Assembly (NCBI GenBank): GCA_938074585.1
Contig: CALJEW010000376.1
Location: 1-7,229, forward strand
Length of the DNA stretch: 7,229 bases
DNA from: an uncultured Rhodospirillales bacterium
GTDB taxonomy: Bacteria; Pseudomonadota; Alphaproteobacteria; Rhodospirillales; Casp-alpha2
Direction of reading: 5' to 3'
Under the pieces are notes generated by a model. It ran no database searches and was not told where the DNA came from. It saw only the letters and a program-made list of their open reading frames with translations. Each line of letters begins with the position of its first letter. The first letter of the stretch is position 1. Both the position numbers and the translations under genes were made by a program. Positions 1-6,780 of this stretch are shown here, piece after piece.

Positions 1-85
1 TACTCAAAGGGCTTAGAATTAGGGATGTACATAACCACTAATTTTCCAGAGATTTAATACGTGACTTCATGACTATCCTATTTGA
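1..85. other. 3' flank of pgk, no recognisable gene
   Basis: This stretch follows the pgk stop codon. I see no GC-rich hairpin with a T-run that would act as an intrinsic terminator, so pgk transcription may continue leftward or end by another mechanism. A minus-strand ATG at 30-32 opens a frame that runs ten codons to the window edge. It has no good Shine-Dalgarno, and nothing identifies it as a gene start. Confidence 0.4.
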
Positions 86-1282
86 TTATTGGTTTTTAAG
101 GGCCTCAACACCGGGCAGTTCTTTCCCTTCAATCCACTCCAAAAAGGCCCCACCCGCCGTTGATATGTAACTAAAGTCATTAGTAACACCTGCATTGGCT
201 AATGCGGATACGGTGTCGCCACCGCCAGCGACGGATAACAAGCTTCCCTCGGTGGTTAATCGTGCGGCTTCTCGGGCAATAGCATTGGTGCCAAAATCAA
301 AAGGGGTGACCTCAAAGGCACCCAAGGGACCATTCCATAGAAGTGTTTTACATTGACTAAGGCGCGCCTTTAAATCGGCTACAGAAGCTGAGCCAAAATC
401 CAAGACCATCCACTCATCAGGGATCATGTTTACGGCAACGACTTTATTTGCTGTGCCTTCGGCAAATTTTTCTGCAACGGCAACATCAATGGGAAGAACA
501 ATCTCGCAATTGGTTGTTTTTGCACGTTCAATAATATCTAGGGCTTGAGTTGCCATGTCTGCTTCATATAGTGACTTTCCAACGTTAATGCCTTGCGCAT
601 ACAAAAATGTGTTTGCCATGGCACCACCAATAATCACAATGTCAGATTTTACCACCAAATTACCCAACACATCCATTTTGGTTGAGATTTTGGAGCCCCC
701 AACTAGAGCGGCTACGGGGTGCTGTGGATTTTCTAACACATTTGATAAGGCATCTAATTCAGCTTGCATAAGCCGCCCAGCCGCCGATGGTAAAATTTGT
801 GCAATGGCTTCGGTGGAGGCATGAGCCCGGTGCGCACATGAGAAGGCATCGTTGATATAGATATCGCCCAAGGCGGCTAATTTTCCGGCAAAAATGGCGT
901 CATTGGCTTCTTCTGCAGAATGGAAGCGTAGGTTCTCGAGAACTAAAATATCGCCGTTGTTCATGCTTGCAATAACGTCTGATGCTGCCGCTCCAATGCA
1001 ATCGGATGCAAATGCAACATCCTTCCCCATTTCTTTTGCTAAGGCATCGGCAATTGGGCGCAACGACATTTTGGCCACAACGTGGCCCTTGGGGCGGCCA
1101 AAGTGCGACAGCACAACAACCCGCGCACCCTTATCTACAAGCTCACTTAAGGTAGCAAGGCTGCGGTCAATCCGGGTTGTGTCGGTTATTGTTCCGTCCT
1201 TCATGGGGACGTTTAAGTCGCAACGAACCAGTACGGTTTTCCCAGATACCTGCATGTCATCAACGGTTTTAAATGTGCTCAT
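86..1282 (-). CDS. pgk: Phosphoglycerate kinase
   Basis: Cytosolic glycolytic enzyme that transfers the acyl phosphate of 1,3-bisphosphoglycerate to ADP, giving 3-phosphoglycerate and ATP; it runs in reverse in gluconeogenesis. The 398-residue protein has the usual length for bacterial PGK and both lobes. N-lobe substrate-site motifs are RCDLNVPMKDG (20-30, with D22 and N24), SHFGRPKG (59-66), ENLRFH (116-121) and the His-Arg pair at 151-152. C-lobe nucleotide-site motifs are GGSKISTK (195-202), LWNGPLGAFE (315-324) and GGGDT (353-357), followed by the closing STAGGAFLEW block (374-383). The ATG at 1280-1282 begins at the normal family start and has AGGAG nine bases upstream. The stop is TAA at 86-88. 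The gene lies on the same strand as the ccm operon but is separated from it by a dead gene, so it probably uses its own promoter. No defects seen; the identification is secure. Confidence 0.98.
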   Translation of the reverse strand: MSTFKTVDDMQVSGKTVLVRCDLNVPMKDGTITDTTRIDRSLATLSELVDKGARVVVLSHFGRPKGHVVAKMSLRPIADALAKEMGKDVAFASDCIGAAASDVIASMNNGDILVLENLRFHSAEEANDAIFAGKLAALGDIYINDAFSCAHRAHASTEAIAQILPSAAGRLMQAELDALSNVLENPQHPVAALVGGSKISTKMDVLGNLVVKSDIVIIGGAMANTFLYAQGINVGKSLYEADMATQALDIIERAKTTNCEIVLPIDVAVAEKFAEGTANKVVAVNMIPDEWMVLDFGSASVADLKARLSQCKTLLWNGPLGAFEVTPFDFGTNAIAREAARLTTEGSLLSVAGGGDTVSALANAGVTNDFSYISTAGGAFLEWIEGKELPGVEALKNQ

Positions 1283-1291
1283 AAAATATTG

Positions 1292-1296
1292 CTCCT
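1292..1296 (-). promoter_or_regulatory. Ribosome binding site of pgk
   Basis: AGGAG on the minus strand lies nine bases upstream of the pgk ATG (1280-1282). It is a strong Shine-Dalgarno at normal spacing and supports the chosen start, as expected for a highly expressed glycolytic gene. It lies between the end of the decayed exporter frame (1306) and pgk. Confidence 0.75.
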
Positions 1297-1305
1297 AAGG
1301 TAAAT

Positions 1306-1886
1306 CTAAGAAGTTGTTATAACGCCAATGCCAGAGCCCGCAAGCACAACACCCGCTGCGCGGTTTAAGTTGCGTCTGGCACAGAGGATTGGAAAAAATG
1401 GCATGCTTGGTTTGCCACAATGGGATAGGTCCGAAGAATTAAGCCCGTATCCACAATCTTGAGTAAGGAGAGAAATATCCCGTCAAACTAGTTTAAGGCA
1501 TCTAAATCGATAAATTATGGCAATAATCCAACATAAAACAAAATGGCTTTTGGATCGGCGAGTGCGTCTAAAAACCATTTAAGAATATTTTAAAAGTACC
1601 TTCTGCTTTTGGAGTTAAAGCTAAATACCCTAAATAAATTAAACAACAGCCACCAAGAACGTGAATTAAAAAATATTTCGTGGAAAACACGCCTCACAAC
1701 GGTAAGCCCCACAATTAGGGCAATAACAAAAACCAAGTTACCTAATAAAGTTCTACATACAAATAAGAACTTATTATGCACACCGTAGGTCAACAAAATT
1801 TTGGTAGTGGTAATTACGCTAGGACCTGGAGCGAAATTAATAATCAAGATCGCGATAATAAGTGCGATCAGGGTTTCAATTGGCAT
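1306..1886 (-). pseudogene. Decayed LysE/RhtB-family amino-acid exporter
   Basis: Remnant of a small inner-membrane exporter of the LysE/RhtB family (amino-acid efflux); the substrate cannot be told. From ATG 1884-1886 the frame reads MPIETLIALIIAILI, then the family signature APGPSV and a second hydrophobic stretch. Near 1690-1696 the homology moves to another frame, giving HVLGGCCLIYLGYLAL, the family's third helix region. Between 1568 and 1592 it returns to the first frame with DPKAILFYVGLLP, followed at once by TAA (1515-1517) where the family has the Gln of LPQF. A second in-frame stop, TAG, is at 1488-1490. Around 1375-1400 it shifts again and ends RRNLNRAAGVVLAGSGIGV, with TAG at 1306-1308. 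The total span fits about 194 codons, near the family's usual 200-210, so the gene is almost full length but carries three frameshifts and two stops. No Shine-Dalgarno is visible at its start. A 5' fragment of about 100 codons (to 1590) is still open but would lack most of the protein. Confidence 0.88.
1316..1343 (-). promoter_or_regulatory. Candidate promoter of pgk
   Basis: On the minus strand a TATAAC hexamer (1316-1321), five of six matches to the sigma-70 -10 consensus, is preceded after a 16-base spacer by TTGCGG (1338-1343), which matches only the TTG of the -35 consensus. Transcription would start near 1309 and give a leader of under 30 bases containing the AGGAG site. The element lies inside the last codons of the dead LysE-family gene. 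This is a consensus match by eye; readthrough from the ccm operon is an alternative source of pgk transcript. Confidence 0.3.
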
Positions 1887-1969
1887 AGTAAGTATCAAAT
1901 ATTTTTGCAGTTCTAATGATCTATTTGTATCAGTGACTACATCTAATGCCGCAAAATTAATAGCTAGGG

Positions 1970-3136
1970 TTATTTAGATAAAGCGCTGGCTTGCTCCAAG
2001 GCATGACCAGCTTTTTCTGTATCACCTAAAACTTCATAGGCTTTGGATAACCGGAGCCAGCCTTGGCGGTCATTGGGGTTTTCTTTTAAGCGGTCAGCTA
2101 AACGCTTGACCATGGAAAGGATCATTTCTTGGCGCTCATCCGCACTCATTTCACCCGCTGCTTTGATTTCGGATTGGCTTGGACCGGGAGCTGTTACTTG
2201 GATGGATTTTCTAATATCAGCCCCAATCTTCTGGGCTTCTAGAGACGGTTTGATAGAAGCTATATCTATTTTGGATTTTTTGGCTGCATCTTTGATTTGT
2301 GATTGTACTGTTTGTATCCACGGCGCATCGGGTAACGATATTGCCAACAAGTCGACCCAATCTTGGATGGCCAAGCGCATATTACCTGTTTGGGCATGAT
2401 GAAGAGCAATGTAATAGAGGGCTTTTGGGTGGGCGGCGTTTATTTTGTGAGCATATTTTAAGGACTTTAATGCATCTCCGGTGACTTGGCCCTCATTGCT
2501 AAAAATCAGGGTTTCAGCATAATCGGTGAGGATATCTATATTTTTGGGACTTAGTGCAAGGGCCTGTTGATAAGCTTTGACGGCCCGTGAAAACTGCCCC
2601 AGCGACGTTGCAGAACGCCCTAGCATAAGCCAGCCTTCTAAGTTGTTAGGGTCTGTGGTTAATTTTTGTTCAAGTCGATCTATCAGCGTTGTCATTTCAG
2701 AAATAGCTTGGCCACCGGATTGCGCTTTGCGTTCTTTTTCAATGTCTCTGTCCACAAAAGCCAAATTACCCAAAGTCGGAGATCCCAAATAGCTATAAGC
2801 AGCTACTGAGCCAATAGATAAAAAGAGCACCAATCCAAATGCAGTTATCATTTTGGGATTGGAAGGTTCAGAAGATGCGTTGAGGGCAGCAGCTGATTGA
2901 TCGGCAGCAACAATAAGCTTGTGTTGAATTTCAGTTTTAACCGCGTCTAATTGTTCGGTGGTTAACAGGCCGCGGTCAAACTCACGGTCAGCTTCTTTTA
3001 ATTGGTCTTTATATATAGCAACGTCATAGCTTTCCCGGACATTGATTTGAGTGTCGCGGGCGACCAGTATGGGCCATATCAACAAACCTAAAGTGATGAT
3101 AATAGTTAGTGCAATTATTATCCATATTAGGCTCAT
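1970..3136 (-). CDS. ccmI: Cytochrome c maturation protein CcmI (apocytochrome c chaperone)
   Basis: Membrane-anchored component of the heme ligation complex. In studied systems CcmI binds the C-terminal part of apocytochrome c and presents it to CcmF/CcmH. The 388-residue protein has a first membrane helix (about 3-25), a cytoplasmic loop with the family block YDVAIYKDQLKEADREFDRG (37-56), a second helix (about 97-117), then a long periplasmic part. That part holds a clear TPR unit (about 163-197, NNLEGWLMLGRSATSLGQF onward), further helical repeats to about 290, and a second TPR-like block near the C terminus (about 347-385, NPNDRQGWLRLSKAYEVLGD). The start at 3136 is chosen over an upstream in-frame start at 3286. 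It begins directly at the first helix, follows a GGAGGA site, and forms an ATGA overlap with the ccmH stop. The tail after residue 318 resembles alphaproteobacterial CcmI. The 83 bases after its stop show no terminator hairpin. Confidence 0.93.
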   Translation of the reverse strand: MSLIWIIIALTIIITLGLLIWPILVARDTQINVRESYDVAIYKDQLKEADREFDRGLLTTEQLDAVKTEIQHKLIVAADQSAAALNASSEPSNPKMITAFGLVLFLSIGSVAAYSYLGSPTLGNLAFVDRDIEKERKAQSGGQAISEMTTLIDRLEQKLTTDPNNLEGWLMLGRSATSLGQFSRAVKAYQQALALSPKNIDILTDYAETLIFSNEGQVTGDALKSLKYAHKINAAHPKALYYIALHHAQTGNMRLAIQDWVDLLAISLPDAPWIQTVQSQIKDAAKKSKIDIASIKPSLEAQKIGADIRKSIQVTAPGPSQSEIKAAGEMSADERQEMILSMVKRLADRLKENPNDRQGWLRLSKAYEVLGDTEKAGHALEQASALSK

Positions 3137-3603
3137 TGGTTGTCCTCCGCCAATAGTTCCGCCACTCGCATTTTTTCTGCTTCGGTTAGTGGGGCAGAGG
3201 CAGGAGCTGTTATTTTTTTGTTTTTGCGAAAGAATAAAATAGCCGCAATCAAACCACCTAAAATTAGCAGCAAGGGGCCAAGCCATAAAACCAATGTCGC
3301 CATATTAAAGGGTGGTTTTAATAATACAAAATCGCCATAACGTGAAACAACATAGGTTACTACTTGGTCATTGCTATCGCCTGCAGTAATCCGTTCGCGA
3401 ACCAAAACGCGCAAATCCTTGGCCAGGGATGCATCCGAATCATCAATTGATTGGTTTTGGCAGACTAAGCAGCGTAACCCTTTACTTATATCGCGGGCCC
3501 GGGCTTCTAGGGCGGGATCAGTTAAAATTTCGTTCGGATTGACTGCGTTGGCAGGGAGTGTGCTTAGCAGCGTCCACATAAAAAGGCATATAAACAATCG
3601 CAT
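3133..3603 (-). CDS. ccmH: Cytochrome c maturation protein CcmH (thiol oxidoreductase)
   Basis: Membrane-anchored periplasmic thioredox protein that works with CcmG to keep the CxxCH cysteines of apocytochrome c reduced for heme attachment, and forms part of the ligation complex with CcmF and CcmI. The 156-residue protein has a signal-like N-terminal helix (about 1-20, ending ANA), the family active-site motif LRCLVCQNQS (43-52, with C45 and C48), and the conserved YGDFVLLKPP (89-98). A membrane helix follows at about 102-125, then a short charged tail. This is the short stand-alone form; in E. coli the CcmI-like TPR domain is fused to it. It starts one base after the ccmG stop (TAG, 3605-3607) with only a weak purine stretch upstream, so translation is probably coupled to ccmG. 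Its TGA overlaps the ccmI start. Confidence 0.96.
   Translation of the reverse strand: MRLFICLFMWTLLSTLPANAVNPNEILTDPALEARARDISKGLRCLVCQNQSIDDSDASLAKDLRVLVRERITAGDSNDQVVTYVVSRYGDFVLLKPPFNMATLVLWLGPLLLILGGLIAAILFFRKNKKITAPASAPLTEAEKMRVAELLAEDNQ
3143..3148 (-). promoter_or_regulatory. Ribosome binding site of ccmI
   Basis: GGAGGA on the minus strand, inside the last codons of ccmH, lies six bases before the ATG at 3134-3136. It is the strongest Shine-Dalgarno in the operon. It decides the ccmI start against the longer open frame that begins at 3286, whose extra 50 residues overlap ccmH and resemble nothing. Confidence 0.8.
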
Positions 3604-3604
3604 T

Positions 3605-4156
3605 CTAAGAACTGCTTTCTTTACGTAAAAGGGCGATTAGTGGTTTTAGAGTGGTTTGCCAAAGTTGTTGATTGATAGGGCCAATGTGCTTGAATCGAAC
3701 GATGCCCTTTTTATCTACTAAAAAAGTTTCAGGCGCACCGGTCACACCAAAAGAAATAGCGGCTTTACTTTTTGGATCATCACCAGCAAGCGTATAGGGG
3801 TCTCCATGTTTTTTGAGCCATAAAGGCCCCGCTGATCTATCATCTTCGCGCCAATCAATGGCGTGAATGGGGACAAGGTTTTTTTGTTTGAGCGCCATTA
3901 AAAAAGGATGCTCAACCCGGCATGCAACACACCAAGAACCAAAAACATTGACCAAAGTAACATCGCCTATTAAGTCCGCACTTTTGAACCCCGTATCATC
4001 GCGTCCTTGTAATCCTGCGAGGGTAAATTCTGGAACCGGTTGGCCGGTTAACATGTTTTGCAATTTGCGGGGGTCTTTGGTTAGGCCGACGGCAAAGTAG
4101 CCAGCCATAACCATAAAGACTAACAAAGGTACGATGAAGAATAAACGCTTATTCAT
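3605..4156 (-). CDS. ccmG: Thiol:disulfide interchange protein CcmG/DsbE
   Basis: Membrane-tethered periplasmic thioredoxin-like reductant of the cytochrome c pathway; it normally receives electrons from CcdA or DsbD and passes them to CcmH or apocytochrome c. The 183-residue protein has an N-terminal anchor helix (about 5-24) and a thioredoxin fold with the active site GSWCVAC (73-79, C76 and C79). It also has the acidic CcmG insert around WREDDR (102-107) and the cis-proline loop GVTGAPETF (137-145, P142), whose Pro-Glu-Thr is typical of CcmG and not of general thioredoxins. Length matches the family. Its ATG overlaps the ccmF stop as ATGA, and no clear Shine-Dalgarno precedes it, which points to translational coupling. 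No ccdA or dsbD is in the window, so the electron source must be elsewhere. Confidence 0.96.
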   Translation of the reverse strand: MNKRLFFIVPLLVFMVMAGYFAVGLTKDPRKLQNMLTGQPVPEFTLAGLQGRDDTGFKSADLIGDVTLVNVFGSWCVACRVEHPFLMALKQKNLVPIHAIDWREDDRSAGPLWLKKHGDPYTLAGDDPKSKAAISFGVTGAPETFLVDKKGIVRFKHIGPINQQLWQTTLKPLIALLRKESSS

Positions 4157-6150
4157 GATGTTGAACTAACCGAATCGGGTATCGCGGATGCATGTTGGCG
4201 CTTGTGTGGAACGCCGACACGGTGGCGTCGATCCGTCATACTTAACGTACCGCCAAACATCATGACAATGCACCCTATCCACATCCAGACAACAAGGGGG
4301 TTGAAATAAATACGGGTTACATATGCACCTTCGTCTCCTTCGGCATCGCCAATAACAGCGTATAGATCGCCCATCAATGTGGTGTGAATAGCGGCTTCTG
4401 TTGTTGGCATTCGGGCGACGGGGTAATTACGTTTTTCAGCTTCCATAACCGTGAAAATTTGACCGTCTTTTCGGACCGTAAATTTGCCAAATAAAATCGT
4501 ATAATTTGGGCCTTGTCCTTCGTGAGCACCTTCAAAGGTATACTCGTATCCGCCTACATTTACAGTTTCGCCTGGCTTCATGGTTTGTATGCTCTCAACT
4601 TTCCAGCCTCCCGCACCAGCCATTCCAGCTATGGCCAAGGCTAAACCAAAGTGCGCAAACGACATGCCCCAAGTGGATCTTGGGATGCGGCTTAAACGAC
4701 GTATGCTTTCAGATAAAGGAGCACGGAACAAATGGATACGTTCATAAATTTCAGCAATAACGCCGGCCCCCAACCATGCAGCTAATGCGATCCCAATAAC
4801 GCCCATAAAGGGCCCATCGGTCTCTACGCTCCATGCCGCAGCGCCAGCAACCAATGCAAACAAAAACGTAAACCGAAGCCTGCCCAATGCGGGTAGAATG
4901 TCTCCTCGTTTCCAATTCATAAACGGCCCAATAGCCATGGCAATAATCATTGGAACCATCAAAGGTAAGAACACAGCGTTAAAGAATGGTGCACCTACAG
5001 AGATTTTGGCGCCACCAATAACATCGATAAACAACGGATATAAGGTGCCCAACAATACGGCCGCCAATCCTGTTGTCATGATCAAATTATTTAACAGCAA
5101 TGCCCCTTCACGAGATATCGGTTGGAATAAGCCTGTGCTTTTAAGCTGCGGACCGCGCCAAGCAAACAACACCAATGATCCACCGATTACGAAAACTAAA
5201 AGTGCCAAAATAAAGACACCACGGCTGGGGTCTGTGGCGAAAGCGTGAACGGAGGTTAATACTCCAGAGCGAACAAGGAAGGTGCCTAGTAAGCTCATAG
5301 AAAAAGCAATGATCGCAAGTAATACGGTCCAACCTTTTAAGGTGTCGCGTTTTTCAACGACAACGGCTGAATGGAGTAATGCGGTTCCGGCAAGCCAAGG
5401 CATGAACGATGCGTTCTCGACCGGGTCCCAGAACCACCAACCACCCCAACCCAATTCGTAATAAGCCCACCATGACCCAAGCGTAATGCCACCGGTCAAA
5501 AATATCCAAGCCGCCAGAGTCCAGGGCCGGACCCAACGTGCCCAAGCTGCATCAACACGTCCCTCAATCAGGGCCGCAATCGCAAATGAAAAGGCAATGG
5601 AAAACCCAACGTAACCCAAATACAGCATCGGTGGGTGAATGGCTAAACCCGGATCTTGAAGCAATGGGTTTAAATCTTGCCCGTTTAAGGGAGCTGGAAA
5701 AATGCGCTCGAACGGGTTTGATGTTAAGAGAATGAAGGCATAAAAACCAAGGGCGATCATCGCTTGAACGGAAAGCACACGGGCTTTGAATGCGGGTGGT
5801 AAGTTGCGGCCAAAAGCCGCAACAGCAGCCCCAAATAGTGCCAAAATGAAGACCCATAAAAGAAGCGATCCCTCATGGTTGCCCCAAGAGCCCGCGATTT
5901 TATAAAGAATGGGTTTATCCGTGTGCGAATTTTGGACAACGTTGACGACGCTAAAATCTGAAATTAAATAAACATGGATTAAACAACCAAACGCCAACGT
6001 CGTTAAAAAGAACTGCACATATGCCGTTGGGTTAGCAATGGCAATCCAAGCTGACATGTTCCTTTGTGCGCCAATAAGGGGCAAAGTGGCTTGCACGGCA
6101 GCGATAAGTAACGCCAAAATTAAGGCGAAATGACCTAGTTCAGCACTCAT
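4153..6150 (-). CDS. ccmF: Cytochrome c heme lyase subunit CcmF
   Basis: Large polytopic inner-membrane protein that takes heme from holo-CcmE and joins it to the CxxCH site of apocytochrome c in the periplasm; a member of the heme-handling (HHP/WWD) superfamily. The protein has 665 residues, in the normal range, with well over ten hydrophobic segments. The tryptophan-rich WWD region spans about 227-253 (core GGWWFWDPVENASF, 236-249). All four histidines known from E. coli CcmF have counterparts here: H172 (IHPPMLYLGY) and H302 (SVHAFATDP) as the outer pair, H260 (ALLHSAVVVEKR) and H500 (SFAHFGLALA) as ligands of the internal heme b. The late periplasmic domain is about 513-615, with a last helix at about 618-637. 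The ATG at 6148-6150 overlaps the ccmE stop as ATGA, and an AAAAGG stretch lies about ten bases upstream. Appears intact. Confidence 0.98.
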   Translation of the reverse strand: MSAELGHFALILALLIAAVQATLPLIGAQRNMSAWIAIANPTAYVQFFLTTLAFGCLIHVYLISDFSVVNVVQNSHTDKPILYKIAGSWGNHEGSLLLWVFILALFGAAVAAFGRNLPPAFKARVLSVQAMIALGFYAFILLTSNPFERIFPAPLNGQDLNPLLQDPGLAIHPPMLYLGYVGFSIAFSFAIAALIEGRVDAAWARWVRPWTLAAWIFLTGGITLGSWWAYYELGWGGWWFWDPVENASFMPWLAGTALLHSAVVVEKRDTLKGWTVLLAIIAFSMSLLGTFLVRSGVLTSVHAFATDPSRGVFILALLVFVIGGSLVLFAWRGPQLKSTGLFQPISREGALLLNNLIMTTGLAAVLLGTLYPLFIDVIGGAKISVGAPFFNAVFLPLMVPMIIAMAIGPFMNWKRGDILPALGRLRFTFLFALVAGAAAWSVETDGPFMGVIGIALAAWLGAGVIAEIYERIHLFRAPLSESIRRLSRIPRSTWGMSFAHFGLALAIAGMAGAGGWKVESIQTMKPGETVNVGGYEYTFEGAHEGQGPNYTILFGKFTVRKDGQIFTVMEAEKRNYPVARMPTTEAAIHTTLMGDLYAVIGDAEGDEGAYVTRIYFNPLVVWMWIGCIVMMFGGTLSMTDRRHRVGVPHKRQHASAIPDSVSSTS

Positions 6151-6596
6151 TTAGTTTTTACCTTTTCTTTGCCTTGCCATTGCCCAGATTTTTTAATGGC
6201 TTCTGCGACTTCCGGCGGCATGTAATTTTCATCGTGTTTAGCCAATACTTCATCGGCCACAAAAATATTCTTGATATATCGACCTTCTGCAACGATCCCT
6301 TGGCCTTCGCGGAACAAATCCGGCAATATACCTTTGTAGCTAACCGGCACGGTTTGGGCAGTATCGGTCACCCTAAATGTAATCACTCCGCCCTTGGGTT
6401 TTGTGACAGAGCCTTCTTCAACCAAGCCGCCTAAGCGCAAGCGCCGATCAGGGGTTGGTTTTTGGGCCAAAATATCTGTTGGACTAAAAAAAAAGACGAT
6501 GTTTTCTTCAAAGGCTGTCAAAATCAATGCCGCCGCCGCCGCTAATAAAAAAAGGGCGATGCCAACAAAGGTTAGGCGCTTGTGTTTACGTTTCAT
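6147..6596 (-). CDS. ccmE: Periplasmic heme chaperone CcmE
   Basis: Membrane-anchored heme carrier. It receives heme from CcmC through a covalent bond to a histidine and delivers it to CcmF. The 149-residue protein has a basic N terminus (KRKHKR), an anchor helix (about 8-28), a beta-rich OB-fold domain (about 45-118, including LRLGGLVEEGSV, 53-64) and the heme attachment motif LAKHDENYMPPEVAEA (118-133). H121 is the covalent site and Y125 the axial ligand, matching E. coli H130 and Y134. The start at 6594-6596 is chosen over an in-frame ATG at 6641 because the family begins with a short basic stretch before the helix; the longer form would add 15 residues lying wholly inside ccmD. The start overlaps the ccmD end by 11 bases and follows an A8 run, with only a weak Shine-Dalgarno (ACGAG). 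The gene also contains an A9 run (plus strand 6486-6494) coding F35-F37. Confidence 0.95.
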   Translation of the reverse strand: MKRKHKRLTFVGIALFLLAAAAALILTAFEENIVFFFSPTDILAQKPTPDRRLRLGGLVEEGSVTKPKGGVITFRVTDTAQTVPVSYKGILPDLFREGQGIVAEGRYIKNIFVADEVLAKHDENYMPPEVAEAIKKSGQWQGKEKVKTK

Positions 6597-6780
6597 TTTT
6601 TTTACTCGTTTGATAATGGGGGCGGTCAACAGCCAAGCCATCTAATTCTGTTTGAGAGTTCCGAACAAAGCGTCGACTTTGTAACCAAAGCAGAGCCAAA
6701 AGAAGGAAAACCATTCCGTAAGACGTCCAAATAAAGCTGCCATGGCCACCCATTTGAAAGTAAGAGATCAGCTGTTCCAT
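6586..6780 (-). CDS. ccmD: Heme exporter accessory protein CcmD
   Basis: Small single-helix membrane protein that associates with CcmC and, in studied systems, promotes release of heme-loaded CcmE from the CcmABC complex. The 64-residue protein carries the family pattern MGGHGSFIW (10-18), one membrane helix (about 17-36), a basic SRRFVR flank and a polar cytoplasmic tail. The start at 6778-6780 overlaps the ccmC stop by one base (TAATG), with GAAAGGG seven bases upstream. A start at the internal Met10 (6753) is possible but would remove the usual short segment before MGG. Its last codons, ending with TAA at 6586-6588, overlap ccmE and include the A8 run. The position between ccmC and ccmE agrees with the call, which matters because the family is short and poorly conserved. 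Confidence 0.92.
   Translation of the reverse strand: MEQLISYFQMGGHGSFIWTSYGMVFLLLALLWLQSRRFVRNSQTELDGLAVDRPHYQTSKKNET

Noticed and set aside
1..32. Possible gene start on the minus strand (ATG at 30-32, ten codons to the edge)
   Set aside because: No convincing Shine-Dalgarno and too short to recognise; the sequence beyond the window is needed.
894..1298. 134-codon plus-strand open frame opposite pgk
   Set aside because: Antisense to conserved pgk coding sequence; its composition mirrors the opposite strand and it shows no domain.
1887..1967. Open frame upstream of the exporter pseudogene, in frame with it and without an ATG
   Set aside because: About 27 codons without a stop is likely by chance. 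The LysE family starts close to MPIETL, and the extra sequence resembles no domain I recognise.
1283..1969. Search for an IS, attachment site, tRNA, CRISPR or small RNA in the long gap
   Set aside because: No terminal inverted repeats, target duplications, regular repeats or tRNA-like arms were seen. The gap is explained by the decayed exporter gene.
3137..3286. 50-residue N-terminal extension of the CcmI frame
   Set aside because: It overlaps ccmH in another frame, lacks CcmI-like sequence, and the downstream ATG at 3136 has a GGAGGA site and begins at the first membrane helix.
4898..5248. Plus-strand open frames opposite ccmF, such as this one of 116 codons
   Set aside because: They are antisense shadows of a strongly conserved gene, with no family resemblance and no promoter or ribosome site.
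6597..6641. 15-residue N-terminal extension of CcmE from an ATG at 6641
   Set aside because: It lies wholly inside ccmD, and CcmE proteins begin with the short basic stretch found at 6596. It matters only for the frameshift-fusion idea listed as a finding.
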